Source: a virus. Taken from it: a stretch of DNA of 64,000 bases. Under the pieces are notes generated by a model. That model was given only the letters and a program-made list of their open reading frames with translations. It was not told the origin of the DNA and did no database searches. Below, piece after piece: positions 44,564-53,301 of the stretch (position 1 is the stretch's first letter; every line of letters begins with the position of its first letter). Position numbers and translations under genes: made by a program. The stretch is taken from the IMG/VR virus record IMGVR_UViG_3300047510_000533, positions 1 through 64,000 of that record; one strand, written 5' to 3'.

Positions 44564-45753
44564 GAACTTGCTTTGAGAAGAATAATTTCTTCGTTGATGC
44601 GTCCGTTCATTCTTGCTTCAGTGGCATTAATATCATCTAAGAACTTACGCAACTGTACCTTACCTGCGGCTTTGAACTCTTTGAGTTTGTCTTCGGGCTT
44701 ACGAACAGTTTTCATAACGCTCTGACTTTCGTTGAAGCCGGTGATTGAAGTTCCCTTAATGCCCAATTCCATGTACTCGTTGGCCACATACTTGCCCAAC
44801 TTACGACTCTTGGTATTATAAACCCACAGTTCCTTGCTACCAATAATGTCAGTAGGATTAATTGACACAAGTTTCAAAGGTTCGTCACTCTTCTTGTACT
44901 TGAGTTTGGCAACAAGTTTATCTACACTCACAGCCTTCTTAGCACGTGGCTTGCGATTAACTTTGGCTTCTTGTGCCAACATATCACAGGCACTCATAAT
45001 CTCTTGATAAAACGCAATCAAGTTCTTAATCTGCTTCTTGCTACGATGACTGTAACCTTCACGCAACTGCTCGTCTGCTTTTCCGCTAGCCAATTCTTCT
45101 AGTTCAGCCAAATCGCGTTCGTAGAAGCTCTTAATCAATCTTGCGTGTGCGGCTTTAACATCTTTGCCTTTGAGCAGGTTAAGAACTTTAAATGCTTTTG
45201 GATCAAAGTTTTCTGGATCAATTTGGAATCCTTCAATAGCATCTTCCAATTCTTCTGTCATACGAACTGCGGCTTCACGCATACGTTCTTGGATGCTGGG
45301 AACATAGACATCCTTTTTAACTTCGACCTTTTCTTCGCCTTCAGTGTCCAATTTACCAGCGGCAATGGACTCAACAATCGCATTACGCAACCATTCGGCG
45401 CTGTCTTTGCCACCGTTAAAGTCACTGCGTTTTGGAGTCATTCCACGAAGCAGACAACTGGCAATGGCACCCATTGTAGTATTGATACGGAAATCTTTAA
45501 GACGTTTGACAGCAAGAATGTCTTGTTTGGCGCAACCTACACTCTCCATCCATTTAATTACCACAGGTTTATAAGTTTTGAGTTCGCATTCAAGACGGTA
45601 CCAATCCATAGCACGACGGAAATGGCTGTAAAACTGATCAGCGCCCCAATTCTCACAGCCTTCCCAATTTGGACTAGTATCTTTAACCGCTTTGGTACGA
45701 TGAGCAATTACTTGCTTTTTTGTTACACGAGTTTTGGTTGCTGTTTTAGCCAT
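44560..45753 (-). CDS. Conserved T4-like phage protein, unknown function
   Basis: A 397-aa basic, mainly helical protein. It starts with an Arg/Lys/Thr-rich tail (MAKTATKTRVTKKQVIAHR) and includes a C-terminal domain with PTDIIGSKELWVYNTKSRKLGKYVA and GTSITGFNESQSVMKTVRKP, which I recognise from T4-like marine phages without a name. Perfect sigma70 promoter and an AGGAG SD, so it is an abundant early product. DNA binding is suggested by charge only. Confidence 0.75.
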   Translation of the reverse strand: MAKTATKTRVTKKQVIAHRTKAVKDTSPNWEGCENWGADQFYSHFRRAMDWYRLECELKTYKPVVIKWMESVGCAKQDILAVKRLKDFRINTTMGAIASCLLRGMTPKRSDFNGGKDSAEWLRNAIVESIAAGKLDTEGEEKVEVKKDVYVPSIQERMREAAVRMTEELEDAIEGFQIDPENFDPKAFKVLNLLKGKDVKAAHARLIKSFYERDLAELEELASGKADEQLREGYSHRSKKQIKNLIAFYQEIMSACDMLAQEAKVNRKPRAKKAVSVDKLVAKLKYKKSDEPLKLVSINPTDIIGSKELWVYNTKSRKLGKYVANEYMELGIKGTSITGFNESQSVMKTVRKPEDKLKEFKAAGKVQLRKFLDDINATEARMNGRINEEIILLKASS

Positions 45754-45787
45754 TTAGTATGCTCCTGTTAATTAACTCAATAAACAT

Positions 45788-45816
45788 ATTATATAGTCAC
45801 TCAGCCGAAATGTCAA
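45788..45816 (-). promoter_or_regulatory. Perfect consensus sigma70 promoter
   Basis: Minus-strand TTGACA (45811-45816), 17-bp spacer, TATAAT (45788-45793). Predicted leader of about 30 nt carries AGGAG before ATG 45753. Confidence 0.88.
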
Positions 45817-46087
45817 CCCCGCTCCAATGCAGTACAAACCAGTCCAAATCACGCTTATTTTTGAACCAAAATTCATTAAAACTCATACGTCGAGCCCGTT
45901 TTGGCCATAACCAAGTCTTTAATACTGAGTAAATCCAATCTTGCATTTTTCGATAATCTTCTTCAGAAAATGGTTCCTCAAACCCGTCCCATTCTGAAAA
46001 TAAGTCGCCCTGCCCAGATTGGGTAATGTAAAATACTTCTAAAGTCCAGTATCCGTCTCGTTGATCTACTCGAAACTGCGGTTTCAT
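45797..46087 (-). CDS. Hypothetical 96-aa protein
   Basis: A 96-aa protein rich in aromatic residues (YWTLEVFYITQSGQGDLFSEWDGF, LKTWLWPKRARRMSFNEFWF). No motif recognised. It shares one base with the stop of the upstream gene (46087), so the two are coupled, and its last part spans the promoter of the next gene. Early expression is expected. Confidence 0.62.
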   Translation of the reverse strand: MKPQFRVDQRDGYWTLEVFYITQSGQGDLFSEWDGFEEPFSEEDYRKMQDWIYSVLKTWLWPKRARRMSFNEFWFKNKRDLDWFVLHWSGVDISAE

Positions 46088-46392
46088 TAAAGAGTAAAGT
46101 TTATCTGTTTAATATTTTCAAATTTAAAACTGCGCCACTGATTTACTTCTAAATCCCAAACCGTACAAAGTGTATCAGAAGTTTTTGGATTTTCTACCAA
46201 CGGAATAATTCCTTCTTTTAGAGTACATTTCATTTCTCTAATGGTTCCGTCGGTTTTTTTAAACATTACTTCTACGGTACTGTGCATTTTTAAAACTCCT
46301 AGTAACCAGGATCTAAATGTAGCACGTTCTCCATCGTCGGCAGTAGAGTACCATGTTTCATCAAATTCAACTAAATCATTTACATCTGTCAT
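46087..46392 (-). CDS. Small SH3/Sm-fold WYL-like protein
   Basis: Start chosen at ATG 46390-46392 (MTDVNDLVEFDETWYS) one base after the upstream stop, with TGGAG as RBS. The 101-aa product has TVEVMFKKTDGTIREMKCTL, VWDLEVNQWRSFKFENI, a small beta-barrel pattern seen in phage WYL/Sm-like proteins that typically bind ligands or nucleic acid. Function in phages is unknown. Confidence 0.7.
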   Translation of the reverse strand: MTDVNDLVEFDETWYSTADDGERATFRSWLLGVLKMHSTVEVMFKKTDGTIREMKCTLKEGIIPLVENPKTSDTLCTVWDLEVNQWRSFKFENIKQINFTL

Positions 46393-46393
46393 T

Positions 46394-46951
46394 TTAAAAC
46401 TCCATGTCTGCTGCCAACACATATCTATATTCTTTGCTTTGTGGTGGCATTGGTCTGTGATATATTTTTCCAGGATAGATTAACCAATTATCTTTTTTAG
46501 GACTCATTATTAGTCTGTCAGAATTTTCAACCCCATTTGGAGCAAACTCTGTTCCTGATTGATCCCAAACAGCATCACTAGGTATATGAAGATACCAAAT
46601 ACCGGATATAGTAGTTTTGCCGTCTGTGTAATGATGTGTATGCCAGAGGTTGTCTCTGTTTTCATCAATTTCGTTATTTGTCATAAAACTCCATGCTTGG
46701 AGATTATGTATGCTAACTTCTTTTCCAAGATACATAAAAACGCTAAAGATAAAACTCATTCTAAATTTCATCCATAGCGGATCTTTTAATCCAAAAAGAT
46801 TTACTTGAGTTTGATATTTAGGACTGTTTTTAAAATACTGTCCAGAATCAATAATTTGAGTTATTTCTTTAATCGCAGATTTTTGATCGTTATCTGTGAT
46901 CACAGAACTAAAATCAAAACTATCAAATTGTCCTTTATGGTCTATGTACAT
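46394..46951 (-). CDS. 2-oxoglutarate/Fe(II)-type oxygenase-like protein
   Basis: A 185-aa protein with the double-stranded beta-helix signature of 2OG-Fe(II) oxygenases: NLWHTHHYTDGK (HxH/D-type first ligands), ISGIWYLHIPSD, and YPGKIYHRPMPPQSKEYRYVLAADM, where the distal His and Arg would bind iron and 2-oxoglutarate. The family hydroxylates proteins, nucleic acids or small molecules; such genes are common in marine T4-like phages with unknown targets. It shares one base with clpP upstream. Confidence 0.75.
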   Translation of the reverse strand: MYIDHKGQFDSFDFSSVITDNDQKSAIKEITQIIDSGQYFKNSPKYQTQVNLFGLKDPLWMKFRMSFIFSVFMYLGKEVSIHNLQAWSFMTNNEIDENRDNLWHTHHYTDGKTTISGIWYLHIPSDAVWDQSGTEFAPNGVENSDRLIMSPKKDNWLIYPGKIYHRPMPPQSKEYRYVLAADMEF

Positions 46952-47544
46952 TATTCACGTTTTTCGATAACCTTATCACAAAGACCATATGCTAGTGCGG
47001 CTTCTGCGCTCATAAATGTATCACGGTCCATGTCACGTTCAAAGTCGGCATAGGTCTTGCCTGCGGTATTATGTTTAACATATAATTCAGTGAGGCGTTT
47101 TTTCCAATACATAATCTCGTTATATGAAATCTCAATATCTGAAGCCATACCTCTAGCACCACCTGACGGTTGGTGAATCATATGTCGAGCGTTGGGCAAT
47201 ATCCAACGTTTACCAGGTGCTCCAGCCTGTGCTAGAAAACTGCCCATTGAACAGGCTTGACCCATAACAATGGTACAGACATCGGGCTTAATAAATCGCA
47301 TAGTATCATAGATAGCCATACCAGCAGTAATAACACCGCCAGGACTGTTAATATAAAAGTAAATGTCCTTGTTTGGATCTTCACTTTCTAAAAACAACAT
47401 CTGTGCTACAATAAGACTGGCACTGTGTTCGTTGACATCTGTGTCTAACATTACAACACGATCCTTTAACAGTCGGCTATAAATGTCATAGGCACGTTCA
47501 CCTTTGTTAGTTGATTCTACAACCATTGGCACTAAGTTTGGCAT
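46951..47544 (-). CDS. clpP: ClpP serine protease subunit
   Basis: A 197-aa ClpP with the full catalytic triad: Ser99 in [11 protein letters not shown], His124 in HMIHQPSGG, and an Asp in [12 protein letters not shown]. The N-terminal residues [10 protein letters not shown] resemble mature bacterial ClpP, with little propeptide. It would form the 14-mer protease barrel and work with the phage ClpA-like unfoldase (8583-10820) or host ClpX/A. It sits in an early operon, far from clpA. SD is weak (GAGAG). Confidence 0.95.
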   Translation of the reverse strand: MPNLVPMVVESTNKGERAYDIYSRLLKDRVVMLDTDVNEHSASLIVAQMLFLESEDPNKDIYFYINSPGGVITAGMAIYDTMRFIKPDVCTIVMGQACSMGSFLAQAGAPGKRWILPNARHMIHQPSGGARGMASDIEISYNEIMYWKKRLTELYVKHNTAGKTYADFERDMDRDTFMSAEAALAYGLCDKVIEKRE

Positions 47545-47545
47545 A

Positions 47546-47830
47546 TTATTCTACTCTCTCGTATGTTTGTTCAAAAATATCTGGTTTACAGGCATAAAAC
47601 TCTCCCTGGATGCCTTTGATGATCCAATCACCTTCTGTGGCAATATGTTTGACAGTTAAGTGAACGCCGTCTTCTAATGTGCGTATTTCTGCTTCAGCCG
47701 GGTCACTGTTATGTTCTTTACGAATATTGCCCAGTGACTCTCCGCAGAATAATTCTAATTCAGCGATACAATCATCATTGAAAAAGAATTGGACTGCCTC
47801 AATTACTACAGGCTTCTTGCGAAATTTCAT
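47546..47830 (-). CDS. Widespread phage protein, unknown function
   Basis: A 94-aa protein with [16 protein letters not shown] at the N-terminus and [25 protein letters not shown] at the C-terminus. This arrangement is common to small proteins of many unrelated phages; the biochemical role is unknown. SD TAGGAAA. It lies one base upstream of the clpP start. Confidence 0.75.
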   Translation of the reverse strand: MKFRKKPVVIEAVQFFFNDDCIAELELFCGESLGNIRKEHNSDPAEAEIRTLEDGVHLTVKHIATEGDWIIKGIQGEFYACKPDIFEQTYERVE

Positions 47831-47831
47831 T

Positions 47832-48539
47832 TTATTTCCTAACTAATGTAAAATTGAAAAGTTTATAAAAATACATTTGATCTATTCTGTCAACATTATA
47901 GTTAGTGTCGAATGTAATTTCTGTATCTTCAGTAATTAATTGTTTGAACATTTCCAGCAACGGATTATCGTTAGCCACTTCAATGTTATAGAGATACTGA
48001 TTGTCTGTAAACCAGAAACGATTAATATTTCGTTTCTGTTGTCTGCTAGAAGTAGTTTTTAAATATTTCAATACTAATTGACTTTTAACAGGCTTGTTTT
48101 GAAACCCACCGCGTACTAGATGTGGTACATCTGTGGTATTGTATTGTTTTTTGAAATCGTCGTATACCATATCTTCTTCATAAAAGTAAGGAAGTTTATA
48201 ATATATACCTACGTCTTTTCCTTCGCAGACATGAATACGATTTTCTAATAGGTAGCAAACTCGTCCCCTAAAGTCACTGATTTGTCTAGTATTAGTAAGA
48301 TTAGTCCAAAAATATTTTTTACCATAATATTTTCTAATCTGTTCAGCCAGTGTTCTAGTATCATCTTTGATATTGTTTAATACACGGTCATCCTCTAAAG
48401 AGTAAAAGGCTCCAAAATTATGTTCCATTAATTCTTTTAGACTTACAGATAGAACTAACGGATCTTCCTTAAAATTGATTGATTTTTCTTTATACTCGGC
48501 GGAAAAAATATTATCAAATTCTGTAACTGTAATATTCAT
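47832..48539 (-). CDS. Hypothetical 235-aa protein
   Basis: A soluble protein rich in Tyr, Phe, Asn and Lys (GKKYFWTNLTNTRQISDFRGRV, KRNINRFWFTDNQYLYNIEVAND). No recognised domain, signal peptide or membrane segment. It shares one base with its upstream neighbour and leaves a single base before the downstream gene, so it belongs to the early clpP operon. Confidence 0.62.
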   Translation of the reverse strand: MNITVTEFDNIFSAEYKEKSINFKEDPLVLSVSLKELMEHNFGAFYSLEDDRVLNNIKDDTRTLAEQIRKYYGKKYFWTNLTNTRQISDFRGRVCYLLENRIHVCEGKDVGIYYKLPYFYEEDMVYDDFKKQYNTTDVPHLVRGGFQNKPVKSQLVLKYLKTTSSRQQKRNINRFWFTDNQYLYNIEVANDNPLLEMFKQLITEDTEITFDTNYNVDRIDQMYFYKLFNFTLVRK

Positions 48540-48775
48540 TATCTACCCTCTGTATATTTTTGACCTTTTGGCCCGTTGCTAACAAAATCCATACCAGCCA
48601 TGCGACCTTCGTAGACGCGACCATTCCAATTCATTAATAGTTTAACACTCTTATTCATAACCACAGTTAAGTTACGACCTTCATTAAAAGCCATAACCTC
48701 TGCTTGAGCAATTCTACCAGAACTTTCTTGACGCACTTCACAGGTTGAATCGTATCTTACTTTAACATTACTCAT
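48539..48775 (-). CDS. Hypothetical 78-aa protein
   Basis: A 78-aa beta-rich basic protein (NVKVRYDSTCEVRQESSGRIAQAEV, NLTVVMNKSVKLLMNWNGRVYEG). It overlaps the upstream gene by ATGA and shares one base with the downstream gene. I have seen similar small proteins in marine phages; no function known. Confidence 0.65.
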   Translation of the reverse strand: MSNVKVRYDSTCEVRQESSGRIAQAEVMAFNEGRNLTVVMNKSVKLLMNWNGRVYEGRMAGMDFVSNGPKGQKYTEGR

Positions 48776-49170
48776 GGACTTGCTTGTACCTCCATCATTT
48801 CGCCAGCACTGTCATTGTGCTCTTTGGCAATCGATTCTAGTAAATCAAAGTTTTCTTCTGCTCGTTTGATTGCTTCATAGGCTTTCTTCAGCGCAGGATT
48901 ATTTGCCACGGCCTGTTCTCTAGCCTGTTGTTTACTGCGTTCTTTACGAGCCCATTCAAACAGACTTTCTGCTTCAGGTGTAAGTTCAACAGTGGCATAA
49001 CTTGTACTAAAACTTTTCCAACTCATGCCGTCATTGACTTCCATACAGTTCATATTCGGATTCCAACGAACCATGCCAGCACCTGCCGCTCCTGGACTTA
49101 TATACGGATCACTGGCGGCCCCTCCACTAACAGTGATATATCTTCCCGAACTGTTAATACCTTTAATCAT
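48772..49170 (-). CDS. Conserved phage protein with coiled-coil tail
   Basis: A 132-aa protein. The N-terminal part has a GAAGAGMVRWNPNMNCMEVNDG motif typical of a small beta domain seen near fibre proteins in T4-like marine phages; residues about 60-125 form a long charged helix (ESLFEWARKERSKQQAREQAVA...). It overlaps both neighbours by 4 bp in an early-type operon, which is odd for a structural protein. Function unknown. Confidence 0.66.
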   Translation of the reverse strand: MIKGINSSGRYITVSGGAASDPYISPGAAGAGMVRWNPNMNCMEVNDGMSWKSFSTSYATVELTPEAESLFEWARKERSKQQAREQAVANNPALKKAYEAIKRAEENFDLLESIAKEHNDSAGEMMEVQASP

Positions 49171-49613
49171 TTGTACTCCTTGTCTAAATCTACATTAGTC
49201 AGTCCTGCGACCATTTGAAACTTATCCCAAGCGGCTTTGGCCGATGGGTTCTTTTCTAATTCTGAACTAGGCAGAACTGTTTCCAGCCAAATCTCTGGAC
49301 GCCGACTAGGATGTGCGCCAAACTGTCGAGGCTGATGAAACTTGCCTGACTCCCAAAGTTCAATACTTACGCTACGGAAGCGATCCTCGTCTTCGTCCTT
49401 ATAGCCGTACCATTCTGGATTGCTACCGCCAAAGAATCCTCGCATCATGCTGGCATCACTGCCGCCAGCATATCCTTGCCAAATGCCTTGCCATTGTTCG
49501 TCATCGCGGGGATCGAAGTTTGTACGAGCAATAATAACTAAAACATCGTTGATGTCTACTACACCATCGACTATGTCACGAACACATCGACTATAACTAA
49601 GTCCAATTTTCAT
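49167..49613 (-). CDS. Conserved phage protein, unknown function
   Basis: A 148-aa acidic protein. MKIGLSYSRCVRDIVDGVVDI and SIELWESGKFHQPRQFGAHPSRRPEIWLE are strongly conserved-looking blocks that I recognise from several marine phages. Its central part contains a Gly/Trp-rich segment (WQGIWQGYAGGSD). No catalytic motif is clear. It shares one base with the upstream phosphoesterase and overlaps its downstream neighbour by 4 bp. Confidence 0.7.
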   Translation of the reverse strand: MKIGLSYSRCVRDIVDGVVDINDVLVIIARTNFDPRDDEQWQGIWQGYAGGSDASMMRGFFGGSNPEWYGYKDEDEDRFRSVSIELWESGKFHQPRQFGAHPSRRPEIWLETVLPSSELEKNPSAKAAWDKFQMVAGLTNVDLDKEYK

Positions 49614-50473
49614 TATACTTCCAATACTATGTTAGGGTTCCAGCCAGTGTCCTCGCTGTAACCATCGTTTTCGTAACCACGTGGGTTACAGACAATTCTA
49701 GCCTCGCCAATCACATAATCAAATGGATGATGTGTGTGACCATGTGTCCACAGTTTAATCTGTGGGTGATCCAAAATGAACTCACTTAGGTCACTGTGAT
49801 AAGCACCATTCATTATACTTTCATGAGCGTACTGAGGATGAACACTTTGATGACTTGGACTGTGATGTCCAACTACAACAAACTTCCTATCAGGACGCTC
49901 TGTGATCGCGTGTTTGATATACTGTAGTGTTTCTCTATGACGTATGGCAGTGTCTATGGGCTTAAGGTTAGTATAGCCTTTTTCATCATTTTTAATGATA
50001 CGGAAATCGTTCATCATATCACGAACGGCATGAAGTGTCAAAGGGTCTCCTTTGTTCATGTCAGTCCAAAGTGTTCCACCTACAAAAGTCACATCCTCTA
50101 AATCAAAACAATCTCTTTCAAGAAAATGTACATTGGGAAACTTGGCACACTCGTCTCTAAGGTACTGAATTCCCTTAACCCATTTACCATGATAAAATTC
50201 ATGATTGCCAGCGATATAAATTACATGCGGAAATTGAAATGAGCAACGCTTTAAAAAGTCGCGAAATCTCTGGGCGGCCATTTGTCTACGACCTAGGCCG
50301 GTACCATTGGCAATGGCCATTTGCTCCGCTGTGTTATTTGGCTCAGGGTGGTCGTGTAGATCTTCAGCAACCATAATGTCGCCGCCTAGAATTAGAACCT
50401 CACAGCCTTCATCGTTTTTGATATTGATGTCTGAGAATTCTAAATGGAGATCTGATACAAGTTTGATTTTCAT
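49613..50473 (-). CDS. Calcineurin-like metallophosphoesterase, leaderless mRNA
   Basis: A 286-aa metallophosphoesterase with all family motifs: SDLHLEF (7-13), GGDIM, AGNHEFYHG, VGHHSPSH and HGHTHHPFDY. These coordinate two metals for phosphoester hydrolysis; the substrate (nucleotide, nucleic acid or protein) is unknown. The ATG begins 7 nt after the -10 box (50480-50508), so the mRNA should be leaderless. It heads an early operon that may run through clpP to 45797. Confidence 0.9.
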   Translation of the reverse strand: MKIKLVSDLHLEFSDINIKNDEGCEVLILGGDIMVAEDLHDHPEPNNTAEQMAIANGTGLGRRQMAAQRFRDFLKRCSFQFPHVIYIAGNHEFYHGKWVKGIQYLRDECAKFPNVHFLERDCFDLEDVTFVGGTLWTDMNKGDPLTLHAVRDMMNDFRIIKNDEKGYTNLKPIDTAIRHRETLQYIKHAITERPDRKFVVVGHHSPSHQSVHPQYAHESIMNGAYHSDLSEFILDHPQIKLWTHGHTHHPFDYVIGEARIVCNPRGYENDGYSEDTGWNPNIVLEV

Positions 50474-50479
50474 GTATGT

Positions 50480-50508
50480 ATTTTACAGTCATCGTATAGG
50501 TTTGTCAA
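50480..50508 (-). promoter_or_regulatory. Sigma70 promoter, leaderless geometry
   Basis: Minus-strand TTGACA (50503-50508), 17-bp spacer, TAAAAT (50480-50485), six bases, ATG 50473. It overlaps the last codons and stop of the upstream gene. Confidence 0.84.
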
Positions 50509-50869
50509 CGTCATCGCCCCACTTTAAAGTCCAGTAGGTATAATCTTTGGCTGTTAGTTTGGCAGTAACAGCATAGGTATAATGATAGTTCATTGGTATT
50601 TGTTGTCTATGCCACATTGGAGTTTCCACAGCATGACTCATGACCCACTTGCCCATTTCACTGTTTTGCCACTTTAACAAGGGCTCCGCGGCATACAAGT
50701 CAGGATCTTCTACATCGCCCATGTTAAATCGATGTACGATGACGTTTTTTATTTCAAAGACCTTGTCGCCAAAAACTTGATATTGATGTTTATATGTTCC
50801 GCTGGGTTTAGTTTGATAATCCTGTGTTGGCATGTCTCCAGAGAAATCTTCAAAAAAACTCTTAGACAT
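50489..50869 (-). CDS. Hypothetical 126-aa protein
   Basis: A 126-aa protein with a disordered start (MSKSFFEDFSGDMPTQDYQTK) and a beta-rich, aromatic C-terminal half (MNYHYTYAVTAKLTAKDYTYWTLKWGDD). No motif recognised. It overlaps its upstream neighbour by 8 bp; its end holds the -35 box of the next promoter. Confidence 0.62.
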   Translation of the reverse strand: MSKSFFEDFSGDMPTQDYQTKPSGTYKHQYQVFGDKVFEIKNVIVHRFNMGDVEDPDLYAAEPLLKWQNSEMGKWVMSHAVETPMWHRQQIPMNYHYTYAVTAKLTAKDYTYWTLKWGDDVDKPIR

Positions 50870-51368
50870 CGTCTGGTTTCGGGTTATCGATACTCCAAGG
50901 CCAACTGGTTCTAGGATCTGGTCTTGGTTTTAGTTTAACGTTTTCTTCAATAACAGTACCATCTTCATCACACAGGTCTACTTGATATGGCGCAATAATG
51001 TGTACCGCAGTGTCTTCTTCTTGCCAATCGTGATCACCGTCAAACAGCCAACCAGCATTGCCTTCGTAATAGGCTTGCCGAATTTCTTCTTGTTCTGCTT
51101 CGGTAATATCGTCACTGAATTCAATTTCAATGTTGATGCTGTCATCAAACTCACAACCCCACCCACAATCTGCTCGAGCATAGGCAACATCGTCGCCCTC
51201 CCAGGGAAGATTACAATCTAGATCACCTTCAACAAATCCTTGACCCCAGCGATAAGTTTCGTCAATGTTAAACCAACTAATACTACCATCGGCATTTTCT
51301 CGAAACATCTCTACATGATAGACAATGCTTTTCTTATGCAACGGTTTAATTACATATACTTGACTCAT
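50862..51368 (-). CDS. Conserved acidic phage protein
   Basis: A 168-aa strongly acidic protein. The blocks YRWGQGFVEGDLDCNLP, DSINIEIEFSDDITEAEQEEI and AYYEGNAGWLFDGDHDWQEED recur in marine phage proteins that I know only as hypothetical. High negative charge could reflect DNA mimicry or metal binding; this is speculative. TAATG coupling with the 40-aa gene upstream. Confidence 0.68.
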   Translation of the reverse strand: MSQVYVIKPLHKKSIVYHVEMFRENADGSISWFNIDETYRWGQGFVEGDLDCNLPWEGDDVAYARADCGWGCEFDDSINIEIEFSDDITEAEQEEIRQAYYEGNAGWLFDGDHDWQEEDTAVHIIAPYQVDLCDEDGTVIEENVKLKPRPDPRTSWPWSIDNPKPDDV

Positions 51369-51490
51369 TACTCATCTCCGTAATCGTATAATATTCGCCA
51401 GTCAGTGGCAGTAAATTTATACATTCCAAAACGCTTGCCGCTAGGAAATTTTTTACCACCATTCAAATAATACAATAATTTAGGTTTCAT
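51368..51490 (-). CDS. 40-aa basic small protein
   Basis: A short frame (ATG 51488-51490, stop TAA 51368-51370) that exactly fills the gap between two genes: 4-bp overlap upstream and TAATG overlap downstream. The product is basic and aromatic (MKPKLLYYLNGGKKFPSGKR...FTATDWRILYDYGDE). Precise packing between neighbours supports a real gene. Function unknown. Confidence 0.65.
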   Translation of the reverse strand: MKPKLLYYLNGGKKFPSGKRFGMYKFTATDWRILYDYGDE

Positions 51491-51930
51491 TCTTCAAATC
51501 CTGAATTTTTCATTTCTCTAGCACGAATACGTTCTTGATAAGATTCTTCGTGTACATCGCACAACGTACGAACCCAACCTCCACCGTGGCGTTCACCAGG
51601 GTTTCCACATTCCTCGCAAGTAACTCCGCTCATTGCTTCGGCCATACTAACTAGTCCACTGATATATTCATCACCGCCTGTGTAGTAGAAACGTAGTGTA
51701 CCAAACTTTTCTTTAACTTGATCCAGTGTCACCTGTGGCACTGGTTTTCCTTGTTTTTCTTTCCAGTCAATATGATGTTGGATATTGTTCATAAGTTGAT
51801 TCAAAATGTTGAACCAACCATCTCCACATTCAAACCCCCAACACATGGCTGTTTCGGTCATGGGCTTGTTACGATTAATCAGCATCTTTGGATACTTCTC
51901 ACACAACAATTTATCTAGTTCTTCTCTCAT
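51487..51930 (-). CDS. Conserved phage protein with CxxC zinc-like motif
   Basis: A 147-aa protein with VTCEECGNPGERHGG and TLCDVHEESY, giving Cys-x2-Cys and Cys-x2-His as possible zinc ligands, and a middle FGTLRFYYTGGDEYISGLV block. It is of a type found in many phages without assigned function. SD AGGAG; overlaps the DNA ligase gene by 4 bp. It could act with the ligase, but position is the only evidence. Confidence 0.72.
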   Translation of the reverse strand: MREELDKLLCEKYPKMLINRNKPMTETAMCWGFECGDGWFNILNQLMNNIQHHIDWKEKQGKPVPQVTLDQVKEKFGTLRFYYTGGDEYISGLVSMAEAMSGVTCEECGNPGERHGGGWVRTLCDVHEESYQERIRAREMKNSGFEE

Positions 51931-53246
51931 ATTTTTTCTCCTGGTACAAAACCGCGGAATCCTTTAAACCTTGGAAAGCGCAGACTGTAAGAACCGTCTT
52001 GGTTTTGTGTAATAGCATCGGCACGTACTTCCACTATTTGCTCCAATAATTCAGAACGTGAATTCCAAAATATATCACGGTCACTGTCAGTAAAACCGGA
52101 ACCGACATTAACGACAATATCTTTTCCATCGTCTGTGCCGCCGCAGACAAAGGCGCCGAGACGGCCTTGATTGCGTCCGGTGCCTTCCTCGACATCCAAT
52201 ACACTAAGGGAAACTTCAATAAACGGTTTAAGTTTAAGCCACGCAACACTTCTTTTACATTCATAAGGCGCATTTGGATCCTTTATCATAATACCTTCGT
52301 AACCGCCAGCGATTGCTTTAGCATTAATTTCTTTAAAACGACGCTGACCTTCTTCTGTGTCTAATTCTACTTCTTCGTTTTGTAAGTATGTAACATTAGG
52401 CAAATCTTCCTGATGTTTCTCTACCCATGCTCGAACAAATTTACTGCGAGTATCTTGATCCTTGTCCCAGTATCCTTCTTGGAACTTATCTAATGGACAC
52501 AAGTCAAATAAATGAAGAACAGCGTCATTGGCGGCCACATCACTTTTGCGATGTACCTGTTTCATTAGATCTTGAAAACTAGATGACATAATTTCACCGT
52601 CAAGAACAAGATCATACTTGGGCGGATCCTTCTTAACCACAGCACTAATCTGTTTAGTAATATGTTCAAAGTTTACTAGTTCTTTACCGTTACGACTGAA
52701 CTGATCCACACGCCCATCGGTGCGAACAATAGTGATAACACGAACACCGTCTAGTTTAACTTCGATAAGTTTGCGACCCCCAACTTTAGATTCATGATTG
52801 GCACTGTCGTGTGCCAGTTGACAACTGAAAATAGGCACTGAGTATTCAGGCCATTTCTTTTCTACAACTTTATTAACAGTTTTTACATCAAAACCTGCCC
52901 GCATGTCTTTGATAAGAATTCGGCGATACCAATCGTTCCACTGTACTTGAGTCGAAGCACTGAGACATAATTCAACTGCTTTCTTAGCATCATTACCAGT
53001 GAGTTCACGTTTAGATAATTGATCCGCTAATTTAGCAAACGCTTCCCAGGGAAGACCTTGACCGTCAGGTCCACCGTGACTAGGAACTTTCTTAACACCA
53101 AATGTAATCATCGAATCTAATGCTAGTCTAAGACCAGTAAACAATTCAGAATTAGAATTTTGAGCTTCTCTACTAAGAATAGATTCTTTAGCCAAGCGAC
53201 TATTGTCCGATTCTAATTCAGTAATAATTTCCCAAGGTCTGCGCAT
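51927..53246 (-). CDS. lig: ATP-dependent DNA ligase
   Basis: A 439-aa ATP-dependent ligase. The nucleotidyl-acceptor motif I is IEVKLDGVR with Lys164; DLVLDGEIMS is motif III, EGIMIKDPNAPYECKRS motif IV, and AWLKLKPFIE motif V. An N-terminal helical DNA-binding region (about 1-130) and C-terminal OB fold (about 340-439) complete a T4 gp30-type enzyme. It seals nicks during replication and repair. It has its own sigma70 promoter and an AGGAG SD. Confidence 0.95.
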   Translation of the reverse strand: MRRPWEIITELESDNSRLAKESILSREAQNSNSELFTGLRLALDSMITFGVKKVPSHGGPDGQGLPWEAFAKLADQLSKRELTGNDAKKAVELCLSASTQVQWNDWYRRILIKDMRAGFDVKTVNKVVEKKWPEYSVPIFSCQLAHDSANHESKVGGRKLIEVKLDGVRVITIVRTDGRVDQFSRNGKELVNFEHITKQISAVVKKDPPKYDLVLDGEIMSSSFQDLMKQVHRKSDVAANDAVLHLFDLCPLDKFQEGYWDKDQDTRSKFVRAWVEKHQEDLPNVTYLQNEEVELDTEEGQRRFKEINAKAIAGGYEGIMIKDPNAPYECKRSVAWLKLKPFIEVSLSVLDVEEGTGRNQGRLGAFVCGGTDDGKDIVVNVGSGFTDSDRDIFWNSRSELLEQIVEVRADAITQNQDGSYSLRFPRFKGFRGFVPGEKI

Positions 53247-53272
53247 ATATACTCCTGATTTACAATACTGTT

Positions 53273-53301
53273 ATTTTACTGCCAAACCAAAACATTGTCA
53301 A
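53273..53301 (-). promoter_or_regulatory. Sigma70 promoter for DNA ligase
   Basis: Minus-strand TTGACA (53296-53301), 17-bp spacer, TAAAAT (53273-53278), with AGGAG in the short leader before ATG 53246. The promoter overlaps the end of the upstream gene. Confidence 0.83.
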
